A DNA stretch of 64,000 bases. Source: Anisakis pegreffii. Taxonomy: Eukaryota > Nematoda > Chromadorea > Rhabditida > Anisakidae. Under the pieces are notes generated by a model, which was not told the origin of the DNA, did not search any database, and saw nothing but the letters and a program-made list of their open reading frames with translations. The translations under genes and the position numbers were made by a program. Positions 1 to 13,737 of this stretch are shown here, piece by piece. Numbering within the stretch: the first letter of the stretch is position 1; each line of letters begins with the position of its first letter. Where the stretch lies: assembly GCA_035041965.1 (NCBI GenBank), contig JAPYMA010000207.1:310001-374000 (forward strand). The letters are read 5' to 3'.

Positions 1-2115
1 CAATGCTATTAGCAATAAACTGATTAATTCGTAACAATTACACCTTCTATTAACATTCCTCAGCCACACACCTATCATCATTCACTCATATTTTTCTTGT
101 TAGTGTACGTCAAGCAGCTAATCTCATTCCGCTCAATGAAACCGTCAATTTCCGTGGATTCCGTTTCTATTCAGCTCCTTCACTTCCCATCACCAACAGC
201 ACCACAAATATCCATCCCATAGATCATCGGTACCAGTCTCATCTCTTATCGTCAGTTGGATATCAATAAGAACTTATAAACATTAAATTATTATCTTGCA
301 TAGCAGATCTATACAAATTTTTGAATCCTTTCCACTCGATGCGAATTTCAATAGTGAATTTACTTGTTGTTGTTGTTCAATCGAGACTAGGAATGATGGT
401 CTGTTCAGAGAAATGAGATTTGTTGAACAGCCACGAATAAGAAGCGTCTTTTCGTTCTTGCACGAGTTTTGTCATTCGACATTCCCGAGTGAATAGAATG
501 CGAAATGCATTAGTCATTCTCATAGAGTAATCCAGTGATACTTTATTCATCCTAAATTTTCTTCCAAGAGTGCACTCAAAATCGTTCAAATATTCATAAA
601 GTACGGACCTTCGACAGAATAGCTTCACGAAAAGTTGTACGATCGTAAGTTTCACGTTAAAAGATTTGTTTTTTTTCGCATATTTTGTTCCGAGAGCAGA
701 TGGGCACATGATGTTGGTTATGATCTGGGATGTGAAGTCGTTAGGAAAGTTATGATCGCCTATATTTCTTCAAAGAATATTTGTTTAATGTTTGAGCGTT
801 TTTTTTTTGCTCGCATCTAACTCATAAATATTTCAATTCTGTTCTCAATAGCATACCAGTTCTGGATCTTCACTGAAGCATAACTTTTTTCCCAACAACC
901 AGTTACATTACAATATTGCGCTCATCGTTCATCGATGCACGAAAAATGTGATAGTTTCACAGGAATCTTCGAACGAATCTTTTCTAAGCCACTAAATTAT
1001 GCTATATAATTTTATTGTATGATCTTTTACAAGTTCCACTCATAAACAAAATACTCCATAAATATATTTCGATATTGTGAGTTTGTGATGAAGAGGAAAT
1101 CGAAAAGCCACAGACCGATCTATCGGCATTGTTTGTACTAGGTTGAAATGTAATGATATACATTGTAATTGTAAGATTACAACCAAAAGTGATCAAAGTG
1201 GTTAGTTTATTCGACGATATATTGACTTACCACATGGTTTTAATGAAACTCTTCGAAACGTATCGATAAATCTGTGATTAGTCGACGTTTTGATGTGATA
1301 TCAAGATGAACTACAAATCTTTTCATTCCTAAGTTTCACTACGAATTCAGTCGAAGATAGTTAGCTATTCGATCCGTTGAATGACTATTAAAACAACTGG
1401 GATTGTTCATTTTCAGATGTCGATAAATCTGTGACTTCACAGTTCTTACGTTCATCACCATAATGTTGATGAAAAGTTGAGTTGGTAGGGCAGCTTATCG
1501 ATTTGGATTGGTAAAAGATTGACAAAATGTGACAACGAAAAAATGTGAAAGTAGACTGAGAATATGTCAAACGTGCAGCACAGAGATTTAGGAACTTTTT
1601 CAACGACCTCATTTCGATACACTCGCAAGCAATCGACCGACAGATCTCTTGGATCAAATTTTCATAAGATCAAGCAGAAATCTCTCGAAAAAATAACTGT
1701 TGAATTGGAAAATAGCTTAATTTTCAGCTTAATTTCCCAACATTCCAACCGGGAAATCGTCGAACTGATCGCTATCGAAATCCCATCGAGCAATGCTATC
1801 AATAAATGATTAAATGTCAACGATTATGAAAAAGCAACATTCACTAATGGGATCCAGTTAGATTGCGTTTGTATTGCGTGGTGCAGTGTCATATTACTTT
1901 GTTGCATTCAATTTCTATTATGAATGGTCGTTCGTGCAAACAATTCTCTCAAAAAGTTCATTGCGTATTCAGTTTTGGAATAAATGCTGTGGTAAGAACA
2001 ATTATCACACAATTCTCTCTTTCGAAATAAGACGGCATTCCGATTCCGATTATTAGCATTCATTACATATAATAGTTCTTGCAGATGCATTTCTGCGCAC
2101 CACAGTTTTTCCTGC

Positions 2116-2167
2116 TGTAAACTGTAACATTTTGTAAACTGTACAAAAGTTGTTTCTGTAAACTGTA
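2116..2167. repeat. three copies of an 11-mer
   Basis: The 11-mer TGTAAACTGTA occurs exactly at 2116-2126, 2133-2143 and 2157-2167, separated by AT-rich spacers of 6 and 13 bp. It is a short interspersed tandem motif of unknown role. Confidence 0.75.
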
Positions 2168-2235
2168 AAAGCTGCAGAAACACTTCTTAATGAATCGTGC
2201 CATCAAGTCACCGATCAGTTCAACAACAAATAACC

Positions 2236-2597
2236 GCTTTTTTTCCTCAATTGTTCAACAAATGAACCGACTCATCCATCATTCTGCATCACTTAAATGT
2301 TTGGTGAAAACTTTCATGCACCATCGAGTTTGTGAACACACTCACTATCGATAGATACGTCGTTTGCATAGCTGCTTGGACGCATCGTGTGCTAAGAAGA
2401 TCACAGTTGTAAAGACGAGATATTTCCATTTTATTTCACGAACGCAAGTAAAAACAAAAAAAACTGACTTCATGACTCAAGTCTAATCAAGCATGAGAAT
2501 TTTCAAAGGAATTTCACTGTGCAATCGCTCATGCGACAGTTATTCCAAGTGAAAACAGGCTGCTTTTTTTCTTCAATTGTTCAACAAATGAACCGAC
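2236..2597. repeat. 36-bp direct repeat pair
   Basis: The 36-bp segments at 2236-2271 and 2562-2597 run from a T-tract through CAATTGTTCAACAAATGAAC to CGAC and differ at one position. They lie 326 bp apart in the same orientation. The intervening DNA has no gene. This could be a recent segmental copy or the ends of a small degenerate element; no terminal inverted repeats were seen. Confidence 0.8.
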
Positions 2598-5500
2598 GAA
2601 AGGAATCCAAAGATTCCAGATGAAAAATGGGTCACTCATGATAACTTGTCTTGTTCTGAGCAAACATTGAATACAATGTTACATTGAGTAAGGCACTTTT
2701 TACTATCCATAGACGACATAATCCGTTGTTGTATTACATTGAGACAATCTCAATAATTGTTTATCCTCCATTATCCAACTGTTCTGATTTTTCTTCACAA
2801 CCTATGCTAGATTCCTTGAATAAGTTGATTTTGTTAACTTCCGCATTCGCTAAGCAATATTGTTTTGTCTCTCTTTATCATCACTGAATTCTTGAATCGA
2901 GTATTCCTGCCTTCCATTTTGATTATTCCCATAGGAATGCTATTCGAGCAAACACTTGAGCAGAAATTTGCAAATCCATAAGGCGATGCTTGCGGTTGCT
3001 TGGCTTCGTCGCGCCATCTAACAGATATCCCTGCTCAAGGCAGATATTGTGGATACTCTTTAGCGAACTACCGAACAAGATGACATGACAGCCGATATGG
3101 GAAGTATTCGCGTCATCGAGCTAACTCCTTGTTTGTCTTCAAAACTGTCATAATCAAACATCGCTGATGATCGTCATTGTGGTGTGAATGCGAACACACG
3201 AAGCCATTAAAAATGAATTCAAATCCATCGCAAATGCGTCATACATACCTCATCATTGTTATTTGTTCGAATTTTAATTCGTGCATGATGATGTTTTCTT
3301 TCGCTTACGGCTGCCTTTCAGCTCATGTAATATAGATGTAAAACCCACACAGCTCCATCCATCGATTCGAAATTGACTGACTTCTTCTGGTTGTGCATAC
3401 ATCATCGAATCTAACGATGAGCCAACGAAAAAAAACAAACGAACGAACGGAATGAACAGCTATTTTTGTCCTCCCCAGCAACATTGTTCTGTTAAAGAGT
3501 GCACGCAAACAATTATATTCGTGTACCACCACGCAAGTAGTACATCTTAAGTTCTTTCATGCATTTCCACCTAGCACTTTGATCGTTTTCTAAAGTTTTC
3601 TTTTCGCATTCCTATGTAAAATCGTAAGCCTATGCCATTTACATTGTTTTTATTGCGAAAATCCATTTGATGAACAAGGCAGATTAAAATGATCGAGCGA
3701 TGCCGCATAAACGGCGATCAAATTAAAGTATTATAAAAGTTGGGTTCAATTGCTCTTAATCTTGTACGTCTCTAACGGCGCACTGTTGCTGTTCGACAGG
3801 AGAATGAGCTCGTGTAAAAAACCGTAGCCCAACTGAACAGAAACCAATTTGATTGGAATTCCTCCAATAGAACAATTCTATTCGCCACTTCATTCTCCTT
3901 GAAAATGAGACAGATTAAAATCGCGATTGATGAACTTCTCTGAGTTGAATCTATTGAATTTATGTTCGATGATCCGTCAAAACAATTCCATTGTAAACCA
4001 ACCAATTTATTGGACGGAACTATGCGAGAGAGCGTTCGTTCGAGGCATCAATTCTGTGACAACTGTTACTTGTTGCAATCGGCTAATATCTGGCAGATAA
4101 TCTGTTGTTTTTTCTATGCTGCAAATCACTTTTTTTTCGTAATTGTTAAACTGAAATGTGCATCTCATGCACAATAGTCCAGTATGCTTTGCGTTCTTCT
4201 GGCGCTACTGCAACTGCAAAAGCTCCCGTTCAATATCGGTACTTCTATACGAAAAAGCTTTCTTCTCGCCCAGGGCATTCAGCAAAATTAAATTTCCTGA
4301 ACGCTGAATGCATGATGAAAGAATGTTTCAGGCGATGTATGCAATGTTCTGTGTTGATGAGAGCTTTTCGATTGGTGCGTAGTGTAAAGTAGAGAAAAAA
4401 CAAAAGAACAAAGCAAACGAGAATGCACTTATGCATGCGACGAGCATCAATAATATTCGAAAGTGATCCATCCATTTGGATAGCCGAAATTTTGTGCTCA
4501 ACCTTCAATGCTTGAAAATAATTTCACAAATGTGAAAAGTGACTGCGAATTGAAAAACAACCACATGCATAAGCTATCGCAGATCATCGTTCATCATTTT
4601 CAATCATATTCTCGGCCAAAAAATGATCACCATTTGTTACAGATAATTTATTCGTTTTGTTTCACTTAAATTGCCTTCAGCTCTTCAGAATAATGACAAA
4701 CTCCACAATGATCCTCTCAAAAATGCGTTGCTTTTGCTCTTCACTCATCATCAATCAATTCTTATTATTCGGTTATTCTTCATGAATATTCACCGAAAAT
4801 AAATCAAATGATAAATATTCAACAATCTGTTGTACACAGAAGCAGATCCAGAACAAAGAGGTGTGCACCATAGCAAAAAGCCAAACATCTCAAGCATTTC
4901 AAGCATTCGCTCTGTTGGATGCAATCTGGAACGACTAATGAGATGTAAAATTGAACATGTATTTTATTCGCATAACTTATAAGTTATCATAAAACAAACT
5001 TTTATTCTATCGTATCATTTCGATCATTCTCACTGACTTTAGTTTGATACAAGAAAAGTTGAATCTTTTCAAATGTTCACTTCATCTAATTTTGTATTTC
5101 GATGATTGCAAGGAATCGTATCCAATAATTCAGGGACATTTTTGTCGAAGTTGGCCATCTTCGTTTTGTAGACTTAACACGATAGTCGATCGAGGTAAGG
5201 TCTGATAATTTATGCGAGCAATAACGAATGTTCTTTAGCGCATTGACATTTTGCTCGTTCTGATGTTATGCTTCGATCGCCACTCCTCGTCGTCGTCGAT
5301 GATTGCTATTACTTTTACTTTCTTACGTGACAATTCTTACGAAATCTTTCACGAATAAATCCATTGTGCTGGTTGGGTGATGATTCTGCATTTTTGACGG
5401 CAATCATCGAAGACATCATAAATTCTTTTCGCAAATTTTTTCGAGCAATTAGTTTTGTTGGATTACAACAATTCTGAGGTAAATGATGCAGCCAAATAGT

Positions 5501-5972
5501 AATGAATGTGGAATGATAAATACTGAATCCGTTGTAATGTAATTGCAGAAAATTTTAGCAGATCAAATGAGTTGATAATCTGTCAGATAAGTTCGCTCTT
5601 AAAATTCTGCTCTGCGTTACGCACTAGTCTTATCAAACGTCGATTCTAGAATTTCTATCGTATCTTGTTGGTTCTTGTCAAGTTGAGAATAAGATCAGCA
5701 ACTTAATAGGCAGTCAATTGACTGACGATAATCGATGGATCGTATATCATTGATAATCGATGCTAACTGTAAATTTTCGATTATGCGAGAGCATGCAAAC
5801 AAACAAAATTCACAAAACTTCCTCACTGAAAAAATGGTCTCACTGCAATGACTGAATTGCACTGTAACAACTTGCATGAAAATATCTGACAGTGAGTCAA
5901 TGCATGATTGAAATTTCAGTTCCCAATATTAGACGTTCAACAGTGTGCTGAGTATCAGTGCGATATGCTCGC

Positions 5973-6032
5973 AATACGATTGCAGCTCTGCAGATTTAGT
6001 ACAATGCGATTCCAGCTGTGCAGATTTAGTAC
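5973..6032. repeat. 30-bp tandem duplication
   Basis: Two adjacent 30-bp units (5973-6002 and 6003-6032) share 27 of 30 bases, including the common core GCAGATTTAGTAC. This is a simple head-to-tail duplication in non-coding DNA. Confidence 0.85.
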
Positions 6033-9000
6033 TTTGTTATCGTTGTTGGACGACGTGCACTGATAGTGTGAACACTGAAAAATGCAAGATAATTGAATGA
6101 ATGGTCAGAGCAGTAGACGAGTTCCGAGCAAGCAAGTGCACAGCACATAAACATTTCAGCGTTGAACAGAAGACAATATATCATCGTAATCTGTTCGGAT
6201 CAATCCGCATTAACGCTTAACTGAGACAGTGGATATGGAACTGAACCTAACTGATTACGATGCGACGAATGGATGAGGGGTGAAGGCACTATCTATTCGA
6301 TGTTTCAATATCCGTCTGTACTAGAGATGTGTAACTGTTGCCCTCAGATATCTTTGCAGTCTAACGAATTAGGCTCTGACTGAGACTGTTCAGTGTATCC
6401 GATGTAAGTAGTGAGAGATACAGGATGAGATTAATAAGACTGACACAAGTACAATACAACAAATCACGTGTGCCATAACTCATGTCAGTGTTACTTTTGC
6501 ATTATAACAATCAAATACGCTCGAGAGCATCAGTTAGAGTGAAGTTCACCTTTATTTTAAGCTTCACTCAAAGCTAGAGTTATGTACAGCAAGTAAACCC
6601 TCTCTTGTGGTTACAGATAATCGGAATTATGAGGACGGCAAAGATATGGATGAGATGTGCTCTTTTATCCTCAACTTACTTCTTATATCTGATTGAGAAG
6701 AAGTGAAGACACTAGTCTGTGCTTCTTCTCGTTTATTCCTCTCTTATTCGTGATTTCATCGTGTGTTGCTCTTCGAGCAGCCTGCAGCTCAGATCTTACA
6801 CCACAAATACCACCTTCTTAAAACATCACTAACAATAACAACGGCACCAACAACAGCAACGCGGCCAACAACCAACGAACTTTCAATTTAATTATTCATC
6901 CGTCCACCTATTCAATAATGTCTGCCCGTTCGACATAAGCATAAACTACGCGCTCACTACGGATATGTCTCGTGCCACCATTATCTTTAAACATTTTCAT
7001 TTGGTCCAATTTCCAGATTTTAGAACTGGTTCATTTTTTGATGAGGTCAGATCAATAACTCAGTCAAATGAACGAGCTTTTCTCTTATTCTTTGAAAATT
7101 TCAGTTCTTTTTCTGCTAATTGAACTCTTTGAACGGTTTCGTTCGACCAGTCGCCTCAGCACAACCTTCATTAACACTCCATTAATCCTCTCTTATTATC
7201 ATAGCTGAAGTAATCATCTCATTTGATAATTATTGTTTCGTTTCTGTCTGTATCCTATACCGCGTCATCTTAATTTCTGTCGGTACCACGACACGTCTTA
7301 ATTATTCAAAAGTTAGGTGCTTCTTCATTGCAGTGAATGAGTGCAACGTCGGACGAACTTGGTTCGAAGTTAGCGTCAGCTATAGGTGACTATTCCATCA
7401 TCCAAGTTTTTAAGCAAATACCCCTTCCATCGATCATCGAGTGTTGCATTATAGCATCCAGTGTATGAATGAGACAATTTCAAGAAAGTGATTGGAACCG
7501 TTAAGTATGGTTGCTTATGTGAGGTATTGTGGATGTAACTCTGAGAAGTGTGCGGCGGCATTAAACCTCATTTAAAATGCATTCAATAGTTTAATATTCA
7601 ATAAGAGTTGTTGCATTTTATGATGAATATGATGATGATGGAAACGATGAACTCGAATGTTCGTTCGTTTAATTGAAATTTTATCGCTCGCATATAGGCC
7701 AAGTACCTTTGAGAGATGCTTTTTGCAACAGTGATCGATTATGATCAAATGCATCAACTCTACTTTTTTAAATGCTTCGAAATCTGGCACAACGGAATAA
7801 ATCACTCACGTCGAATCACTCATGTGAGCTTCCTCTTCACCCCATCAAATTCACTTGAATGGCTTCCAGGATATTCGCGATAGATTGTATCAGAATGAGC
7901 ACTTTCATGTGCATATGATCGTTTGAAATGAGATGCTTCAATACGCATATATCTCGTTAGGTTTTCTTTGATATCTAATGGCCGGTTAAAACATCCGTGC
8001 GCATGGACTCCATCTGGAATCGTTCCCTGTTGAATGTTGATTTTAGTATTTTTACTAGCCCGTGGTGTGTGAATTTTCATGGCAGACGTCTGCTTTGCAT
8101 TTGATTTCTGACAATGAATTGCCTAGTAATTTCTTTCAAAATATCTCCTCTAATTCTCAGCCACCATCAGATTCCCATATTCCCGCAATTAATCCAGTAG
8201 ATTTATTAAGTCCGAGCCATTGTGGTTTCTAATTTTGCATTTATCGTTTATGCCAGACATCTTACCGTTAATCATTAGCACCATCAATTTTACTGCTCAA
8301 CATTTCGATCAGCGTTTTCGCAAGTGACCCTCTTACGATCTGATGATTCGTATGAATTCTCTTTGGGAAATGCATCGTCAGAAAAGATATCTGTTCGTAG
8401 TTTCCGCAGCTCCTAAACGCCGAACGAGTAATGACGAATGCGTTTCGCGATTATGTCAGGCGTTGTTAAATGAATAATGATAAACTCAATAATGAACGAT
8501 TATAACTCAATAATGAAAGGAAACAAATCAGTTGAATGAGTCGGATTGACTCAGTGTTCATTCAAACGTAAAATGCCACCGACCCACGTCTCGTTTCACT
8601 TGCGATTACATCATTTTAATGTGATAAATAAAAGTGACATTCGCAAACGTTGCAACGATTAAATGACGTTACCTAAACGCATTTTTGAATTACATCGTTC
8701 ATGCTGAATGTCCGATAAGCTAAATATTTCGTTTTTTGCTGCCACTCGAGAAGCAGCAGTTCGAATGATGTGTTATTTGATCATTCGAATGTGTCATTTG
8801 TTCATGGACTCGTTCATTTATCCATTCGAATGACCATGATAAAATAAATCATAATGGGAAAGCAGTCGGCCGTGATTATCTAGTTCTGCTGGCAATAGGC
8901 AATGATGTTTTTGACGGATGGCCGCGGTGCAGCTGCTAATCACCGATCGAAAATGTAAATCTTCCAAGAAGAAAGGTGACGTATGTCTTCGAAACGTTTC

Positions 9001-11584
9001 GTCTCCAGGTGACATCATACCCATTGTTGATGACCACTTTAGGAGTGTTCGAATTCATATCCGGCAATTTATTTCAATTACATTTCACAGTTGAAATCTG
9101 AACGAATGCATCATATCCGACAATCCATACCCGACATCTCACAACTCACCAACAAACCCAGAATGCTCTTTTAATGAATAATTCATTTTCATACAGTGAA
9201 CTGCCTATTGTATAAAATTTTCATGTAACTTATACCCGTCTAATTATAAGTTTCATTCCATAACTCATATCGTTCTGCATACCGCCAGCGAGCTTGTTGT
9301 TGGATTCGGACATTTTGCTCTGATTTTTGAACTAATGATATCAGAATAACTCACAATTGAAATTGAAAAATGCAATCTTTATTCATGAATTGCTTCTGGA
9401 ATGTTCTCGATGGACTCATCCCATGAGCGAATGCGATCGAATGAAAAAGCTGCTTGCTCGACCTCCTTTACTCGCCGGAAAAAAGTCTTCATGAATAAAT
9501 CTCAAGTCTGTTTAGAGCACATGCAATTAACAAATCGCCATGCGTGCGCCATTTTATTTTCTCGTCATCAGTTGTAGTCATATCATGACTCGAGTCAACA
9601 GAGAATTCAAGTGTTTCTAGTTGAATATGTTCTTCGAAAGAAAATAATAACAGTTGCTGAAACAATCGAAACAAATTGGCTCAACCGTTAATAAACGTGA
9701 TGCATTGTTATTATTTGATGACGTTATTGCGATATTAATCGTCATAGTTCACACTGAGGGGAACGAATTGCTCAGATTGTTTACTGCTGTTCAGAGAGGA
9801 TTACGTGAATGCTCGAGTGTTATTGGTCATTGCAGAACTTTGTATTGAAGACCTCCATAAACAATTGCACGATAATAAACAAATGTCACACGTCAATCCT
9901 TGTGACGAAATTCCATAGCGATCTAATTAAACGTTCCATGAACACCCGAAACAATATTCGATTTTGCTGAGCCACCGATAGCTAAAGTGCATGAGAGGTG
10001 ATTTCAACATCACTCTATCTGTATCATCCATTTCGCAAACCTTATTGATATTCAGAATGCGATAAGACTGCACTCCTCTTTCTGACCTTTCAGTGAATCA
10101 GTTCACATTATCTTACCAATGCAATGTCTACAGTGAGTGTCATGCACGAGTTCTCTAAGAATTCGTTTCTCAACTTTTGCTGTTAAACTTGAAACTGTTA
10201 GTTCCTTTAGTTAGCAATTCCGTTCTGTTGGAAGATTTTTTGACTGACGTGAATTTACATAAAAGAAAACTTTCCATTTGACAACGAATCTCTACAGATT
10301 TGATCATTGCTTCATCATCGCTATCTAATACCCGAAAAAAATCCTTAACAATCCAGCATACATGGACCTTTCGGTTGCATTTTATCGAGCGAACGAGAAA
10401 AGAATATCGTAAAGAGGACATAAAAGAATCAACGAATGAAATCAAGTTGAGGCGGGGGAGGAGGGCGTTGAAATTGGCAATAAAAAATACATAAATAATT
10501 TCTCAACAAACCGACTGAACGCAATGAAATCAAGTGCTGTCAGTGTTGAATGTTTCCGTATAATAGCGCTAAGCTCAGATTAGTTCAAGTGGATGAATGC
10601 GATTTAAATGTGAGTTTATGCTGAATGAATTTGTGATCAATCAAATGGTAGCAGAGGGCGAGTTTTTTTTTGCTCAATTGTGACTGCAACTGAGATACGT
10701 ACCTACTGTGCAGCTAATAAAATATTACATGACATATGAACGTCTCAAAAAATTCCAATATGTTTTTTGTCGCTTCATTTCATCGGTATCATTCAGCAGT
10801 CAGCAGCGTGATTTCATTTTGCGCAATCATTACACATCAGCTACACACAGCTAAACCGAACCACGTCTATTTTAATTTCCAATCCAACTGGCAGTTCATA
10901 CCCTTGAACGCCTATCGAGAATCCATCGTCAGATTGAAATGCCAAACCATTCTCTGTTAAATACACTCAGATTCTTGCAAGCACTCAATCTGGTCCTTCA
11001 GCAGTCGCTCTCTCCAGACTGCCTCTAAACATCGATAATGTTTCCTCAAATATTTGCTATTGTTCAGAACTGTTCCGTTCAGTCGACATCAAACCGAATT
11101 TCCACTCACTGATAAAAGTTTTATTTACTAACACTCACTTTCATTGTCCAACATGATTTCTCGTTTGTTCACTTCTTCTTTCTGAAGATTGCGAAAGCGA
11201 AACACTCCACTTTATTTCCGTCTCTTAAGCACTGATCCGATTTTTCAAGAGTGTAATTTTTGTCTAGAATGTAACAAATTGTTGAATTGAACGGTCGTCC
11301 GCTTGATGATTTCATTAATAAATATTATACTCTCATAAGATGTTACCTAATCCAGTGATATCATTGAATATTATCAATCAACTATCAACTTCTTTCTGAG
11401 GAGATCTCAACTTTTCATCATTACTCGATCGATTTATAATTTTTGCGATGTGTATTGATCTGACATTTTCTTGGTCGATCAACTCGGCTCATCACATTCA
11501 TTCAAGCAACGATTCAATGCAATGAACATTCATCCGAATTGAAGCACTTAACGTCACGACAATTCAATCGGCTTTTCTAGTTTT

Positions 11585-11598
11585 GTGTTGTTTCAGTG
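11585..11598 (+). promoter_or_regulatory. splice acceptor immediately 5' of the start codon (likely trans-splice site)
   Basis: The sequence TGTTGTTTCAG ends at 11,596 and is followed by TG and then the ATG at 11,599. A strong acceptor two bases before a start codon is what nematode genes show when a spliced leader is attached to the mRNA. It could instead be the 3' end of a 5'-UTR intron; no upstream exon was identified, so trans-splicing is inferred. Confidence 0.55.
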
Positions 11599-13737
11599 AT
11601 GTCGGAGGCATCGTGCTCCGGTTTTGAACCACAAACCTATCTGAGAGATCGTTGCAAGAAATGCTTCCGCCTGAGATCGAAGCACGATGAAACGGAGACA
11701 AAGCAGCCATCCACTGATCCATCAAGTCCTACCTCCTCCATCAGTTCAAATTGTAAGTTTCCAAATCTTTCCCAGCATGCTGCGAATGTTTTGCAATCCA
11801 TTCAAAACGCCCTAACAAGATGATACTCCTTCTGAATATCAATGAGTTAGAGTATTCGCTTCATTTGCCACCTAAAACATCAAACATCGGATTTTGTCAT
11901 CGTTGAACCAAATGTTGCATACGTTTGCATCACCGAAAGGTAATCGATTACGCGTTAAACTATCGAATATCACTTTAATCATAGCTGTCTTTTGGCCAAT
12001 CTTATGCTGTTGCTCAGTGATGCACAACTCTCGTAAAATTACCACTGATCATACCTTAAGAGCGTTCGCACTCACTGGATTTAGACTCTCGTTTGTTCCG
12101 AGTTCCAAACTTTGTCTCATTTTCAACTTTTCCACCTTTGGAACCACCGCCATTGCATTTTCTCTATTTGCTTCCCTTTGCCCGCAAAAAACCAATTTGG
12201 TTTCGATGGTATATAGTGGAAAAGAGCAATTGACAATAGCCAAAAATCGTCTCGCTCTTGTTTCAATTACCTTGCTGATTTTTCCAGCTCAAAGCTCTAC
12301 ATTTAATCGCTTTATCTCAATGAAGCGAAGGGAAAGAAACATCAACATTTTTCAACCGAAAATCTTTCATATTCCAAATTCATTGATCCATTTCAATGTT
12401 TTCGTTTGTTTTCGCAGCATTCCTGATGTCGTTCAGTTCTGTTCACACAAATGAAACGATTCAAATCCAACTAATTTTCTGCGCAACAACAATCACGATT
12501 GACTCTTTCCATACGCTTTCGTCATTTCCTGTGAGCTTTTCAATGCGCGATGGCGTCATCGTCAGCAAAGATGCATTTGAATTAGTCGAATTGAATGCTT
12601 CAGCAATGTCGCATGGAATAAGTAAACAGCAAGTGGATTGATTCAATTAATTAGTGCATAATCCAACGCGTTCTTCAATTGCATCACTGAATTGAGATGT
12701 GATGCTGGCTGCTTCACTTGTTGCACTTGATTGTCGATGATGCTTTTGACTCATTCAGTTTCATTATCACGCTCATCGGGTGGTTTGTCCTCGATGAGCT
12801 AGTTACTCTGGATGTTTCCTGAATAACGGATCACAGCTGATCAAAGAAGCTGTCACCGTATCGGTTCATAGTGTACGCTAAGAGTTGTTCTGCTTTGAGC
12901 AGTTCAGTAGCTGCGGTATTTGATGTGTGCAGGCAAAAATCATGTTTCACTGATAAGTTATGATTAATGGTGATATTCGATCAACGTGAAATATTTTCAG
13001 CGGCCAGAGATCGTAATCGAGAGAAACGAAGATCATGGCGTGACAAAATGTCGACAGGACAAGATAACGGCGGTCCAGAACACGTTGCCGAAGGTTGTGA
13101 TGATAAACAAAAAACTTGTCGTGAATTTGTTTCGTTGAATAGAATCGTTTCGCTGCGCTCATTCCATTCATGTTTCATTTTTCTGCTGTGTGAATCTGAA
13201 TTTGAGAGCGTACAAATTCGAAATTTTCAAAGCAAAAAAACGTTGTTCAGTCGTTAAACGAATACTTCATTATGATCGGAACTGAGAGCAGGATATTCCA
13301 GTCTTACGAGCACTGCTTTAATTCAACTTGAATCCCCCTCACAATCAGTGCCGAAAAAAAGTGCTGATCAAAATGAGCATTCGCTGAGTATATATCATCC
13401 TTAACAAATCTTTTTCACAATTCTGAATGTATTCATTATATCCTTGCAGTAGCACGAACAATTTCTATTTTATTGTTGTGCAACGATTCAGCAAATGAAA
13501 TATGAATTGGGTTGTTGAACAAGACAAAGTGATTTATTGATTGTGAATGCTGCAGCTAGCAATGACGACGATACCACGTCGTGTACATCCTACAAATCCG
13601 CAAATTCGAAGGGTCTTTCGAGTGCAAAATCATTGGAGAGTATCACGTCGAATCAGGATTCACGTAGTATGATCACAGCATTATCGGAGAGTATTGAAGA
13701 TGACGAACGAGCGATCACTCCCACTGAACCTGATTTG
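11599..13737 (+). CDS. MTCL/SOGA-like gene, exons 1-3 (N-terminus)
   Basis: Exons: 11599-11752 (phase 1 out), 13001-13093 (phase 1 out), 13556-13737 (phase 0 out). Exon 1 starts MSEASCSGFEPQ and carries a CKKCFRLRSKH motif, a C-x2-C followed by a basic stretch and His. It resembles the small N-terminal C..C...H element of myosin-phosphatase-Rho-interacting-type proteins; metal binding is only a guess. Exon 2 is basic (RDRNREKRRSWRDK). Exon 3 is Ser/Thr/Asp-rich and looks disordered, with SSAKSLES and SESIEDDE. The exon 2 donor (AAG|GTTGTG) is weak, but it is the only one that keeps phase with exon 3. Intron 1 is the longest, 1,248 bp, and contains an unexplained 186-codon open frame. Confidence 0.75.

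Larger units (their letters stand above)
1..11580. other. gene-poor region, no supported gene
   Basis: I see no run of exons joined by compatible splice phases on either strand here. Open frames are at most about 90 codons, AT-rich, and without recognisable motifs, which is what chance gives in DNA of this composition. The stretch holds only small direct and tandem repeats, listed separately, and low-complexity A/C/T triplet-like patches, for example around 6.83-6.88 kb. It may contain the promoter or outron of the + strand gene that starts at 11,599, but no core promoter element can be named from the sequence. Confidence 0.5.

Noticed and set aside
12396..13178. short frames on both strands around exon 2 of the large gene
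   Set aside because: They are shadows of intron 1 and exon 2 of the MTCL/SOGA-like gene and have no motif of their own.
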